Shown here: piece after piece, positions 54,069-62,811 of the stretch
How positions within the stretch are numbered: position 1 is the stretch's first letter
Layout of the letters: every line of letters starts with the position of its first letter
Notes under the pieces: model-generated
Told to the model about the DNA's origin: nothing
Seen by the model: the letters and a program-made list of their open reading frames with translations, nothing else
Database searches by the model: none
Program-made: the position numbers and the translations under genes
Assembly: GCA_000242815.2 (NCBI GenBank)
Contig: AHHB01000022.1
Coordinates: 1 to 64,000 of the forward strand
Origin: Janthinobacterium lividum PAMC 25724
GTDB lineage: Bacteria; Pseudomonadota; Gammaproteobacteria; Burkholderiales; Burkholderiaceae_D
Direction of reading: 5' to 3'
Length of the DNA stretch: 64,000 nucleotides

Positions 54069-56342
54069 ATGTCTACCCCCTTCTCTTTTCACGGCGCAAT
54101 GCTTGTCTGCGCCGCTGCCTGCAACGCTGCATTTGCGGCGCCCGTCGACACTATCGACACTATCGACACAGCGCCATCAGTGCAGTTGGCGCCCGTTATC
54201 GTTACCGCCCAGCGTCGCAGCGAAAACTTGCAAACCGTGCCAATCGCCGTCACCGCGGTCAGCGGCAAAGCGCTGGAGGATTCCGGCTATCAATCCATCA
54301 CCGACTTGCAATATCTGGTGCCCGGTCTGCAGTACGATCCGACCAAGGGCGCCGCGTTCCAGATACGCGGCGTTGGCAGCCAGTCGTTTGACTTTTCCAA
54401 TGCCAAGTCCGTGAGCGTGGTGGTCGATGATGTCGTCATGGATGCGCAGCGCGCAAATGGCTTGATCGGCTTGATCGACATTGAGCGCGTCGATGTGCTG
54501 ATGGGGCCGCAGGGCACCCTGTTTGGCAAGAATGCCACCTCTGGAGTGATGTCGGTGACGACAGAGAAACCTGAACTCAAACAGTGGTCCGTCCGGGCTG
54601 GCGCCAGCTATGGCCAGCGCAGCGACCGCCAGTACAACGCAACCGTGAACGCGCCACTGGGAGACAGTAGCGCCTTGCGCATCTCGGCCTTCGAGCAGGG
54701 CCAGGATGGCTATGGCCGTTACACGACACTGGGGCGCAAGCTGGGCGAGGTCAAGGAGCATGGTTACCGTGCCCGGCTGCTGTTCAATCCCAGCCGCGAC
54801 CTCGAAGTCATCGTGTCTAATGACTATCAGCAGCACTGGGACAGCAACATTCGTACTGCTGTTTCTGGCGCACCAGCCAAACTGGTCAAGGCGCAACTGG
54901 ACGCTGGCGTGGTACCCGGACCACGCAATGCCGACAACGCCGACTCCGCATTTGGCCAGACTACGACCGAAGAATGGGGAAGCTCGCTGCGCGTGCGTTA
55001 TAAAGTGGGCGATGCCACCTTGACGGCCATCACGGCGTATCGCGGCTCAACTTTTGACAACGATACCCCGGCCAACCTTGTGCCGCACAATATCTACGCC
55101 TTCATTCCTTTCAATAAAGGCGAGTTGGAAACCTCCAAGTACAGCCAGGAAATCCGACTGGCGTCGGGCTCCGATCAGTTCATGGAATATGTGGGCGGCC
55201 TGTTTTACAACAAACTCAATGCCAAGCAGACGCAGTTGCAATGGGGCACGCAGGGCGCGCCGTTAGTTTCTCCCAACGGTGTGCCGCTCAGGCAGTTGTA
55301 TGCCTTGACCGGCGCTATCGGCAAAAGCGGTAATACTTCGCTATTCGATGCGGAAAATGTGACGACCGCGGCGTTCGGCCAGTTGAAGTTCAATTTTACG
55401 CCGCAGGCCAGCGTTGCCATCGGCGGGCGCTACACGCGCGACCGCAATGGTCAGTCGCTCAGCTATATCGACGTGCCGAGCGAGCCTATCACCGGCATCA
55501 ACAATACCTTTGTCGCCACCAGTGCCCCACCGCTGTATCCGGAAGGCACGGTCAATGGCCACAATTTCTCTTACCGTATTTCACCACAGTACAAGTTATC
55601 GAAGGATGTGATGGTGTACGCGAACTACACCACCGGCTACAAGCCCGGTGGCATCGCTTTCGTCGGCAACAAGTACGATCCCTATCGGGAAGAGACGGTC
55701 AAGAGTGTTGAGCTGGGCGTCAAATCGGAATTGCTGGGCCGTACCTTGCGCCTCAATGCTGACGTGTTCATGGGGAAATTCAAGGATTTCCAGACCACCA
55801 TCTTGACGACGATTCCCGGCAGCCAGACCTTACAGGCCGTCATTGGCAACGCAGGCGGCTTGCGCAGCATGGGCGCGGAAGTCGGGCTTACCTGGCGCGC
55901 GGCGCCGGCGCTGACCTTGAATAGTTCACTGACCTACACCGATGCCAAATACACCAATTACGTCTACGACAGCAAGACTAATTACACGGGCAGCCGCTTG
56001 AGCAATGCGCCGCGCTGGGCCGGCACCATGGGCCTCGATTACCAGACGGCTGCAGGAGCGAACATGGTCATCAAGGCGCATATGGACGTCTCTTTCCGTA
56101 GCAAGCTGTGGACCGTGGTCGGACAACCGGCCTATTCGCAGGTGCCCGGTTACGCACTGGTCAATGCCCGCGTCACGCTGTCGCCGAACGACAGCGCCTT
56201 CGAGTATGGGATTTACGCGCGTAATCTGTTCAATCGCTACTACTCCACTGGCTACCAGCAATATGGTCCATTGGGTTTGCTGCAATACACCACACCGAAC
56301 GCCTATCGTAGCGTCGGCATGTTTGCAAAATACAATTTTTAA
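54069..56342 (+). CDS. TonB-dependent outer membrane receptor
   Basis: A 757-residue receptor. The signal peptide ends near ...CNAAFAAP (about residue 24); a repeat TIDTIDTAP is encoded by a 9-base tandem duplication. A TonB-box-like segment APVIVTAQRR, the plug (VPIAVTAVSGKALEDSG, VDVLMGPQGTLFGKN) and a 22-strand-type barrel follow, closing YRSVGMFAKYNF with the terminal Phe. The sequence type is that of FecA/CirA-like receptors used for iron chelates and diverse organic ligands. It is followed after nine bases by a secreted PI-PLC, suggesting a lipid-derived or inositol substrate. Confidence 0.93.
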   Translation: MSTPFSFHGAMLVCAAACNAAFAAPVDTIDTIDTAPSVQLAPVIVTAQRRSENLQTVPIAVTAVSGKALEDSGYQSITDLQYLVPGLQYDPTKGAAFQIRGVGSQSFDFSNAKSVSVVVDDVVMDAQRANGLIGLIDIERVDVLMGPQGTLFGKNATSGVMSVTTEKPELKQWSVRAGASYGQRSDRQYNATVNAPLGDSSALRISAFEQGQDGYGRYTTLGRKLGEVKEHGYRARLLFNPSRDLEVIVSNDYQQHWDSNIRTAVSGAPAKLVKAQLDAGVVPGPRNADNADSAFGQTTTEEWGSSLRVRYKVGDATLTAITAYRGSTFDNDTPANLVPHNIYAFIPFNKGELETSKYSQEIRLASGSDQFMEYVGGLFYNKLNAKQTQLQWGTQGAPLVSPNGVPLRQLYALTGAIGKSGNTSLFDAENVTTAAFGQLKFNFTPQASVAIGGRYTRDRNGQSLSYIDVPSEPITGINNTFVATSAPPLYPEGTVNGHNFSYRISPQYKLSKDVMVYANYTTGYKPGGIAFVGNKYDPYREETVKSVELGVKSELLGRTLRLNADVFMGKFKDFQTTILTTIPGSQTLQAVIGNAGGLRSMGAEVGLTWRAAPALTLNSSLTYTDAKYTNYVYDSKTNYTGSRLSNAPRWAGTMGLDYQTAAGANMVIKAHMDVSFRSKLWTVVGQPAYSQVPGYALVNARVTLSPNDSAFEYGIYARNLFNRYYSTGYQQYGPLGLLQYTTPNAYRSVGMFAKYNF
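54148..54171. repeat. In-frame 9-base tandem repeat in the receptor gene
   Basis: GACACTATC occurs twice and is followed by a partial GACACA copy, encoding Asp-Thr-Ile repeats right after the predicted signal peptide. Confidence 0.7.
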
Positions 56343-56351
56343 GAAAGCCCC

Positions 56352-57566
56352 ATGATGAAGATGACGTTATCGCTCACGATCGCTGCCTCTCTGTTCTGCA
56401 CTGCAGCCCTTGCAGCGCCGATGGAAGCGCCCCACTTGCCGGGTAGCCTGCGTATGAACGAAATCCAGGTGCTCGGCACCCATAACAGCTATGCGCAGGG
56501 CCTTGATCCGCGCGTATCGGCGCTGTTTGAGCAGGCGATGACCAAGAGTGTCGGCAATTACATCGAACGCATGCCGGCCCCTGCGCGCGCCCTGTTCCAG
56601 GAAGAGCATCCCAATTTGATGCTGCCTAGCGAAATGCTGAAATACGCCCATCCCGGCCTGACGGCGCAACTGGACCTGGGCGTGCGCAGTCTTGAGATCG
56701 ATGTCAATCCCGATCCCAAGGGCGGACAGTTTGTACGGCCGGTCAGCTACCGCATGTTGCGCGAACAGGGCGTCACCGACTTGCTGCCCTTCGATGACAC
56801 CGGCTTGCGCGAGCCGGGCTTCAAAGTGCTGCATATTCCGGATATCGATTTTCGCAGCAGTTGTCCTACGTTGCGGCAATGTTTGCAACAGGTGCGCACT
56901 TGGTCGGATGCCAACGCGGGCCATATCCCGCTATTTCTGCTGATCGAGGCAAAAAACCAGGATGTGCCCATTCTCCCTGGCGCCACACAGACAGTCCCGT
57001 TTTCGCCGGGCCTGTTTGATGACCTGGACCACGAACTCATGTCCGTGCTGGGCCGCGACCGCATCATCACGCCCGATGATGTCAGAGGCACTTACGCGAC
57101 GCTCAACGAGGCCATCCGCGCGGGGCAATGGCCGACGCTCGACGCAGCGCGCGGCAAGGTGGTACTGCTGATGCTGACGGCCAATGGCCCGGGGGCCACG
57201 GCGGACTACCTCAAGGACCATCCGTCCTTGCGTGGCCGCATGGCCTTTCTGCGCGCGCAACCGGGCGAAGACCACGCCGCTTTCCTGATGTTCGATAATG
57301 CGCTGGTGCGTGCGCAAGAAATCAGGCAATACGTGCAGCAAGGATATCTGGTGCGCACCCGTTCCGACATTGAAACCCATGAAGCCAAGACGAATAGCCT
57401 GGAACGCGCGAACGCTGCTTTTGCCAGTGGCGCGCAAGTGGTTTCTACTGATTTCGAAATGCCTGGCAATGCCTATGGAACAAGTTACGTGGTACGACTT
57501 CCGGGTGGCGCGGCGGCGCGTTGCCGGCCACACTTGAAAGTGCCTTGCATGCCGGCCAAACACTGA
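56352..57566 (+). CDS. Secreted Ca2+-dependent PI-specific phospholipase C-like protein
   Basis: A 404-residue exported protein with a signal peptide (about 1-21, ending TAALAAP). The catalytic TIM barrel resembles the Ca2+-dependent phosphatidylinositol phospholipase C family: LGTHNSYAQ near 41-49 (catalytic His), LDLGVRSLEIDV with acidic metal ligands, and a second His in VLHIPDIDF. The late VQQGYLVRTRSDIETHEAKTN and STDFEMPGN are typical. It should cleave inositol or similar head groups from lipids or glycerophosphodiesters outside the cytoplasm. It is coupled closely to the receptor gene, so its products may be taken up. Confidence 0.88.
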   Translation: MMKMTLSLTIAASLFCTAALAAPMEAPHLPGSLRMNEIQVLGTHNSYAQGLDPRVSALFEQAMTKSVGNYIERMPAPARALFQEEHPNLMLPSEMLKYAHPGLTAQLDLGVRSLEIDVNPDPKGGQFVRPVSYRMLREQGVTDLLPFDDTGLREPGFKVLHIPDIDFRSSCPTLRQCLQQVRTWSDANAGHIPLFLLIEAKNQDVPILPGATQTVPFSPGLFDDLDHELMSVLGRDRIITPDDVRGTYATLNEAIRAGQWPTLDAARGKVVLLMLTANGPGATADYLKDHPSLRGRMAFLRAQPGEDHAAFLMFDNALVRAQEIRQYVQQGYLVRTRSDIETHEAKTNSLERANAAFASGAQVVSTDFEMPGNAYGTSYVVRLPGGAAARCRPHLKVPCMPAKH

Positions 57567-57653
57567 AACCTTTGAGGTGCGGCGCTTGTCACCGCCGCGC
57601 TGCAACGCTATAGCCTGCCCGGCCGCCTGGGCCGGCACAGAAGGAGACGAGAC

Positions 57654-59051
57654 GTGCTTGGAAGGCGCTTTGATAGAGTCACTGTCGCATATGGTTGCGC
57701 GCATTTCGGCAAGATTTCACTCTGGTACGCCAGTGAAATCTTGTTTGCCTATTATCTGAGTGAAGTGTGTGGCTTGCCTCCCTCGCAGATGGGGCTGATC
57801 CTGGCTGCCAGCTTTGTGCTCAGTGCTGCCGCTGACTTGCTGGTGGCGCGTGCCTTGCACGAGCGACTGCATCAGGTGGCGCGCGCAATCGATTTGCAAC
57901 TGCTGGGGGCGGTGAGTAGTTCGATCGCGCTACTGGCCTTGTTCCTGGGCGCCAGCGTGCCAGCCGCCTGGCAATTGGCCTACGGCCTGGTGTTCGCTGC
58001 CGCATTTAGGCTCAGCTATGTAGTGCTGGACTTGCCGCAGAATGTATTGATGAGCATCGCCACGACAGATGCATCGAGCCGTGCACGCCTGGCCTCCATG
58101 CGCACGTTCTGTAGTTCCGTCGCAGCCTTGCTGATAAGCGCATCGCTGCTGCCGCTGATGTCGCGACAGGCGACGCTGCCAGTGGCCGCCCGCTTTATCC
58201 TGTTAGCAATGCTGCTGGCAATATTGGCCGTGCTCAGTGCATCGGCGCTGAAGAAAGCGCTTGCGACTCGCGCGCACAGCATACGCGACATACGCACCAT
58301 ACGCGCCATACGCGCCATACGCGCGACTCCGGCAACTCCGGCAACTCCGCCGGCTTCGGCAAGCGTGGTAGCGGAGGGCCGCTTGGGCCTGCGGCTGTCC
58401 GCGCCGATGTGGCGCAATATAGCAATCGGCTTTCTGGTCACCATGACGGTATCGTGCTTCGGCAAGGTGGCGCCGTTTTATAACGCTTATTTTTTGTCCG
58501 CAGTGCAGTGGGGCAGCTACGTGCTACCTGCTGCCTCGCTAGGCGCGGCCTTGTCGCAAGTTGTCTGGGCCTCGCTGGCCACCCGCATCAGCACAAACTG
58601 GCTGCTGGGCGTGGCCGCTTGCATGCTGGCCATGGCGGCAACAGCGTTCTGTGTGGGCGCCGCGCATCCCGTACTCGCCATCAGCGCCGCCTTCTGCATC
58701 GGCGCCGGCAGCAGTGGCATGGGCATGACACTGTGGGCCGCCTTTGCCGGCATGGTGGCGGATCAACATCGCGTTTCGGTGGCGCTCGCATACGGGACAC
58801 TGACGGCATCGCTGAAGATCGCGCTTGCCTGCGGCGCTGGCGCTATTGGTCTAGTCCTGTCGATGGTCGATTATCGTAAGGAACAGAGCGCAGTCCTGGT
58901 CTATCTGATGAGCGTCCCATCAATTGCGGCCGTGCTGATCATGGCACTTGTCAGCGTTGCCACATATGCTGCACATGCTGCATATGCCGCAAGCCAAATG
59001 ACAGGGAGGAGCCGCACTGCGCTTACGACGGGGCAGGCAGCAAGGCGATGA
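57654..59051 (+). CDS. MFS transporter of the PI-PLC locus
   Basis: A 465-residue transporter with twelve helices in two halves. The central loop holds an unusual (Ile-Arg-x)5(Ala-Thr-Pro)3 segment encoded by 9-base tandem repeats. The start is GTG 57654, eight bases after AAGGAG. The N-terminal half has LSEVCGLPPSQMGLILAAS and PQNVLMSIATTDASSRARLA, a pattern like the GPH/MelB sugar symporters. The product of the PI-PLC reaction, or a related polyol, is a reasonable substrate guess. Confidence 0.87.
   Translation: MLGRRFDRVTVAYGCAHFGKISLWYASEILFAYYLSEVCGLPPSQMGLILAASFVLSAAADLLVARALHERLHQVARAIDLQLLGAVSSSIALLALFLGASVPAAWQLAYGLVFAAAFRLSYVVLDLPQNVLMSIATTDASSRARLASMRTFCSSVAALLISASLLPLMSRQATLPVAARFILLAMLLAILAVLSASALKKALATRAHSIRDIRTIRAIRAIRATPATPATPPASASVVAEGRLGLRLSAPMWRNIAIGFLVTMTVSCFGKVAPFYNAYFLSAVQWGSYVLPAASLGAALSQVVWASLATRISTNWLLGVAACMLAMAATAFCVGAAHPVLAISAAFCIGAGSSGMGMTLWAAFAGMVADQHRVSVALAYGTLTASLKIALACGAGAIGLVLSMVDYRKEQSAVLVYLMSVPSIAAVLIMALVSVATYAAHAAYAASQMTGRSRTALTTGQAARR
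58281..58352. repeat. Tandem 9-base repeats in the MFS linker
   Basis: Five successive ATACGCGCC-like units (58281-58325) are followed by three ACTCCGGCA-like units (58326-58352). All are in frame and encode the loop between the two halves of the transporter. The copy number may vary between strains. Confidence 0.85.
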
Positions 59052-59242
59052 GGTCCACGCTATTGACGTCACGTTGCCGGAGGAGACGCGCCATTGCGGA
59101 TCAGTGCGTGTTGGCCCACGCCAGTGCCAGCGGCTGGGCCTGCTCAAAGTTCCTGCATTTCTATTCGAATGCAGCGGAGGGCAGAGCTTGCGTAGCAGTT
59201 TTCACCGCGGGCAAAGAGCGACAGAAACAAAAAAGCCAAAAC

Positions 59243-59270
59243 AAAAAAGCCAACCGCGAACGGTTGGCTT
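59243..59270 (-). terminator. Terminator of the first tRNA-Lys pair
   Basis: AAGCCAACCG / CGGTTGGCTT forms a hairpin downstream of the minus-strand tRNAs, ending in a T-run on that strand. An identical hairpin occurs after the second pair. Confidence 0.85.
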
Positions 59271-59282
59271 GTCTGACGTATT

Positions 59283-59358
59283 TGGTAGGCCGTGCGGGAT
59301 TCGAACCTGCGACCAACGGATTAAAAGTCCGCTGCTCTACCAGCTGAGCTAACGACCC
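59283..59358 (-). tRNA. tRNA-Lys (UUU), copy 1
   Basis: A 76-base cloverleaf read on the minus strand, starting GGGTCGTTAGCTCAGCTGG, with anticodon loop CTTTTAA (anticodon TTT), T-loop GGTTCGAATCC and an encoded 3' CCA. The acceptor stem begins with a G-U pair. Confidence 0.97.
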
Positions 59359-59445
59359 AAAAACTGTACAACAACTGCGGTAACGCTGTGCCGCATCAAT
59401 ATGTTTGCCATGGCAAGGCGCAAACACACGATGAGGGCTGAATCT

Positions 59446-59521
59446 TGGTAGGCCGTGCGGGATTCGAACCTGCGACCAACGGATTAAAAGTCCGCTGCTC
59501 TACCAGCTGAGCTAACGACCC
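59446..59521 (-). tRNA. tRNA-Lys (UUU), copy 2
   Basis: Identical by eye to copy 1 over all 76 bases, upstream of it on the same transcript, with an 87-base spacer. The spacer next to copy 1 begins AAAACTGTACAACAAC and resembles the spacer in the second pair. Confidence 0.97.
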
Positions 59522-59619
59522 AAGGGCGGCTATTATGACGGCCAAAGCCGGTTTTGGGAAGGGCCTGATGGGCCAGGGGCAGAAAAAAGCCTTGCGCGGT
59601 GCGCGCGTGTCGTCTGATG

Positions 59620-59663
59620 TGGCTAGCAAGCCCGCACGCAGCGGCCGTGGGGCTTGCTAGCCA
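59620..59663. repeat. Long perfect hairpin (18 base pairs)
   Basis: Arms TGGCTAGCAAGCCC (59620-59633) and GGGCTTGCTAGCCA (59650-59663) are perfectly complementary, and CACG/CGTG extend the stem inward past one bulged G to a seven-base loop. There is no T-run, so it is not a standard terminator. It lies between the tRNA-Lys pair and the OYE gene. Confidence 0.85.
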
Positions 59664-59726
59664 TCAAGGCGTGCGGTGCCGTGCCGGTAGTGCTGCTGTC
59701 AGTGCGGCTGGTTTTTTTGTCATTCC

Positions 59727-59758
59727 TGCCGGAACTGCCCCTGCAGGGGCATCCGGCA
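59727..59758. repeat. Palindromic hairpin after the OYE gene
   Basis: A 16-base perfect palindrome TGCCCCTGCAGGGGCA (59736-59751) flanked by TGCCGGA and TCCGGCA, giving a stem of 15 base pairs with a two-base bulge. It is 15 bases downstream of the OYE stop codon and may protect or end that transcript. Confidence 0.75.
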
Positions 59759-59772
59759 ACGCTGAACGACGA

Positions 59773-60861
59773 TCAGTAGCGCTCAAGCCAGTGCGCGTAC
59801 GGCGCTGGCATCACCCACGAAGCGCGCTCCACGCCGAGTTCCTTGGCGGCAAAGTATGCCCAGTGTGGATTGGCCAGGTGCGCCTTGCCCACCATCACCA
59901 GGTCGAGCTGTTCTTCCTTGACGACGCGCTCGGCGATGGCCGGCGTGCCGAAGCCCCAGGCGGACGAGACGGGCACGCCCGCTTCACGGCGGACGCGCTC
60001 GGCAATCGGGCCCATGAAGGCGGGACCCCAAGGGATAGTGGTGTCGGGAATGGTGAAGCCCACGCTGACGCTGAGCATATCCATGCCGGCATCCTTGAAT
60101 TGGCGTACCAGGGCTATCGATTCGAGCAGCGTTTGCTCGTCGCGGCCGTCAAATTCCAGCACGCCAAAGCGGATCGTCAGCGGCAGGTGTTCAGGCCACA
60201 CTGCGCGCACGGCCTTCAAGGTGTCGAGCAGGAAGCGGCTGCGGTTTTCCACGCTGCCGCCATAGATGTCGTCGCGCTGGTTCGAGTGCGCGGAAAAGAA
60301 GCTTTGCGCCAGGTAACCGTGGGCGAAGTGCAATTCCAGCCATTCGAAGCCCACTTCGAGGGCGCGCACGGCGGCATCGACGAAGTTTTGTTGCACGCGG
60401 GCGATATCGTCAAGGTCCATGGCGCGCGGCACTTTGGCCAGGCCGCGGCCAAAGGCGATGGCCGATGGCGCGATGGTTTGCCAGCCGCGCGCATCGTCTT
60501 CAGCGATATGGTCATCGCCTTCCCATGGCCGGTTGGCGCTGGCCTTGCGGCCCGCGTGCGCGATCTGGATGCCGGGTACGGAGCCGGCCGCCTTGATGGC
60601 TTTCACGATGGGTACGAACGCTTGCGCCAGATCGTCATTCCAGATGCCAGCGCAACCTGGCGTGATGCGGCCTTCGGGTGCCACGGCCGTCGCTTCGACG
60701 ATGACCAGGCCCGCGCCGCCGCGCGCCATGCCCGCGTAGTGCGACAGGTGCCAGTCGTTGACCTGGCCATCGACGGCCAGGTACTGGCACATGGGCGGTA
60801 CGGCGATGCGGTTGCGCAGGGTAATATCTTTGAGGGTGTAGGGCTGGAAGAGGGCGGACAT
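59773..60861 (-). CDS. Old-yellow-enzyme family NADPH:flavin oxidoreductase (XenA/YqjM-like)
   Basis: A 362-residue FMN TIM barrel of the thermophilic-like OYE class. The start ALFQPYTLKDITLRNRIAVPPMCQY carries the Cys typical of the XenA/YqjM class (shown across 25 residues as LRNRIAVPPMCQY here), QIAHAGRKAS and HFAHGYLAQSFFS follow, and VGKAHLANPHW is near the end. These enzymes reduce C=C of enones and detoxify nitro compounds and electrophiles. Divergent from an ArsR regulator, with shared operator-like repeats, so probably induced by electrophiles. A hairpin lies after the stop. Confidence 0.93.
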   Translation of the reverse strand: MSALFQPYTLKDITLRNRIAVPPMCQYLAVDGQVNDWHLSHYAGMARGGAGLVIVEATAVAPEGRITPGCAGIWNDDLAQAFVPIVKAIKAAGSVPGIQIAHAGRKASANRPWEGDDHIAEDDARGWQTIAPSAIAFGRGLAKVPRAMDLDDIARVQQNFVDAAVRALEVGFEWLELHFAHGYLAQSFFSAHSNQRDDIYGGSVENRSRFLLDTLKAVRAVWPEHLPLTIRFGVLEFDGRDEQTLLESIALVRQFKDAGMDMLSVSVGFTIPDTTIPWGPAFMGPIAERVRREAGVPVSSAWGFGTPAIAERVVKEEQLDLVMVGKAHLANPHWAYFAAKELGVERASWVMPAPYAHWLERY

Positions 60862-60895
60862 GGTGGCCTTTGTGTTTGTTGGCGGAAAATTCGGA

Positions 60896-60983
60896 ATACT
60901 AATTTTGGGATGTTAATTTGGCAGTGCCAATTTATGAATATCAATTCGGTAGTTCGTAAATTTTCGAATAATGGAATTAGTAT
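60896..60983. promoter_or_regulatory. Operator-like repeats between OYE and ArsR genes
   Basis: Within the 146-base divergent region there is a palindrome TTGGCA-G-TGCCAA (60918-60930) and an outer inverted pair ATACTAATT (60896-60904) and AATTAGTAT (60975-60983). The region is much more AT-rich than its neighbours. Binding by the adjacent ArsR protein is an inference. Confidence 0.5.
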
Positions 60984-61007
60984 AGCGCATGCTGTATGAT
61001 TGTGCTC

Positions 61008-61337
61008 ATGCGTCCACACAAACATCCTTCTGCCAGTGAATTCGTCCTCGAACGCGTGCTCTACGCCTTGAGCGATTCCATACGCCTCGACATTGTGCGC
61101 CACTTGGCCAGAGTGGACGCGGCCGCTTGCGGCGACCTGGACGGCGGTCGGCCGAAGTCGACCGTTTCCCACCATTTCAAGGTTTTGCGCGAAGCGGGCC
61201 TGGTCCATACGGAAAACGCCGGCACGACGCACATGAATACCCTGCGCCGCGCCGACATCGAGCACCGTTTCCCCGGCTTGCTCGATGCCATCCTGGCGCA
61301 GCAGACAATAGTACCCTCGGCACCAGCGGCGCTGTAG
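61008..61337 (+). CDS. ArsR-family HTH regulator
   Basis: A 109-residue winged-HTH protein: ERVLYALSDSIRLDIVRHLA, then the recognition region RPKSTVSHHFKVLREAGLVHTE. No Cys cluster of metal-sensing type is seen (a single Cys in AACGDL), so it may sense an electrophile through that Cys or another ligand. ATG 60996 is an alternative start four codons earlier. It is divergent from the OYE gene and probably represses it. Confidence 0.88.
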   Translation: MRPHKHPSASEFVLERVLYALSDSIRLDIVRHLARVDAAACGDLDGGRPKSTVSHHFKVLREAGLVHTENAGTTHMNTLRRADIEHRFPGLLDAILAQQTIVPSAPAAL

Positions 61338-61488
61338 GCAGCGTAGGCGAGCATATAGGGCGTGTAGCCGCCTGTCGTGCCCCGCCACCCTCCAGGCTCG
61401 GCTATGATATCGGCCTTTCGGTAAATCCTCAGCCGCGCGCCTTTTGCGCGACGGCTGGCGACACTGCCTGGCATGGCAAGGGATGGGA

Positions 61489-62619
61489 ATGACGGCAGCA
61501 GCAGTGGCATCACAGGCGGAACTGGCAAATCGTCCGCAGTTTGGCTGGATCAATGGATTAAAGGCGGGTGCGGCGCAGTTGATCGTCTTGCACCACCTGG
61601 CATTTTACGGGCCCATGTCCGACTACGTGCAGCCCCTATGGCCTGCGCTGCTGGACTGGCTCGGTGGTAGTGCGCGCATCGCCGTACAAGTATTCCTCGT
61701 CATCGGCGGCTTTCTGGTCGCCAAATCGCTGTCGCCCGCCGCCCGTCCCGGCATTGCTAACCCGCTACAGGCGATCTGGCGCCGTTATGCCAAGCTGGCG
61801 CCGCCTTTCCTGGTCGCCACCGTGCTTGCGGCCGTGGCGACGCCTGTGGCCGGCATCTGGATGCTGCACGACTCCATGTCGGCCGCCGCCACCCTGGGCC
61901 AGCTGAGCGCGCATGCCTTGCTGCTGCACGGCGTGCTGGGCTATGCATCGCTGTCCGCCGGCGCCTGGTACGTGGCCATCGATTTCCAGCTCTACCTGTT
62001 GACGCTATCGCTGCTGTGGCTGGGTGGCCGCCTGGCGGGCCAGCGGCGCATGGGCTGGCTGATGCCGCTGGTCATCACCGCGGGCATCACTTTTTCCTTG
62101 CTGTATTTTAACCTCGACGCCGGCTGGGATAATTGGGCGCCATATTTCTTTGGCAGCTATGGCCTGGGGATCATGGCCTGGTGGGCTAGCGACCCTGCGC
62201 GCAAGCCCGCGACCATGACTGCGCTCATGCTGATGGCCGCCGTGCCTGCGCTGCTGGCCCTGGCCATCGACTACCGCAGCCGCATCGTCCTGGCGCTGGT
62301 TGTTGCCTGCGCGCTCTTCCTGTTTGGCCGCGCCCGCACGCCTTCGCGCAGTCGCGCCTGGGGCGTCGTCAATGCTCTGGGGCGCATCTCGTATGCCGTC
62401 TTTTTGGTTCACTTCCCCGTCTGTCTGCTGGTCAATGCCTGGTTTGTTGCCCATGTCCCATTGGTGCCAGGCTGGCAGGCGCTGGGCATGCTGGTGGCCT
62501 GGGGTGCCAGCCTGGCGGCCGGGGCGGTGTTTTACCGCTGGGTGGAGGTGCCGTTGGGGCGGGTGGTGGGCCAGGTGGTGGCGCATCTGGCTGGGCGACA
62601 GGCGTGGGTATCGCGTTAA
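61489..62619 (+). CDS. Acyltransferase-3 family membrane protein
   Basis: A 376-residue integral membrane protein with about ten helices and the acyltransferase-3 pattern: INGLKAGAAQLIVLHHLAFYG (catalytic His, shown over 21 residues as VLHHLAFYG), the FLVIGGFLVAKSL region, IWRRYAKLAPPFLVA and SYAVFLVHFPVCLLVN near the end. Such enzymes O-acylate surface sugars or lipids. The start ATG 61489 was chosen for AAGGG six bases upstream; ATG 61483 is two codons earlier. It stands alone between the ArsR gene and the second tRNA pair. Confidence 0.88.
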   Translation: MTAAAVASQAELANRPQFGWINGLKAGAAQLIVLHHLAFYGPMSDYVQPLWPALLDWLGGSARIAVQVFLVIGGFLVAKSLSPAARPGIANPLQAIWRRYAKLAPPFLVATVLAAVATPVAGIWMLHDSMSAAATLGQLSAHALLLHGVLGYASLSAGAWYVAIDFQLYLLTLSLLWLGGRLAGQRRMGWLMPLVITAGITFSLLYFNLDAGWDNWAPYFFGSYGLGIMAWWASDPARKPATMTALMLMAAVPALLALAIDYRSRIVLALVVACALFLFGRARTPSRSRAWGVVNALGRISYAVFLVHFPVCLLVNAWFVAHVPLVPGWQALGMLVAWGASLAAGAVFYRWVEVPLGRVVGQVVAHLAGRQAWVSR

Positions 62620-62771
62620 AAACTGGCGCTTGAAGTGAGGCGGATGCGGAAGGGGATGTCGGGAAATGGCGCCCCCGATGTGCTTGTCAAGCGCAAGTGC
62701 TGCTGGCCGATTGCGTGATGAGATGACTGTGATGATCGCGCCCTAGTGTGCCGCTGATGCTGCTGAAAAAC

Positions 62772-62799
62772 AAAAAAGCCAACCGCGAACGGTTGGCTT
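62772..62799 (-). terminator. Terminator of the second tRNA-Lys pair
   Basis: The same AAGCCAACCG / CGGTTGGCTT hairpin as at 59243-59270, followed by a T-run on the minus strand. The shared stem and flanks show the pair was duplicated with its terminator. Confidence 0.85.
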
Positions 62800-62811
62800 C
62801 TTCATAGTATT

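Noticed and set aside
59620..59758. Considered as intrinsic terminators.
   Set aside because: Neither hairpin is followed by a T-run on either strand in the right position.
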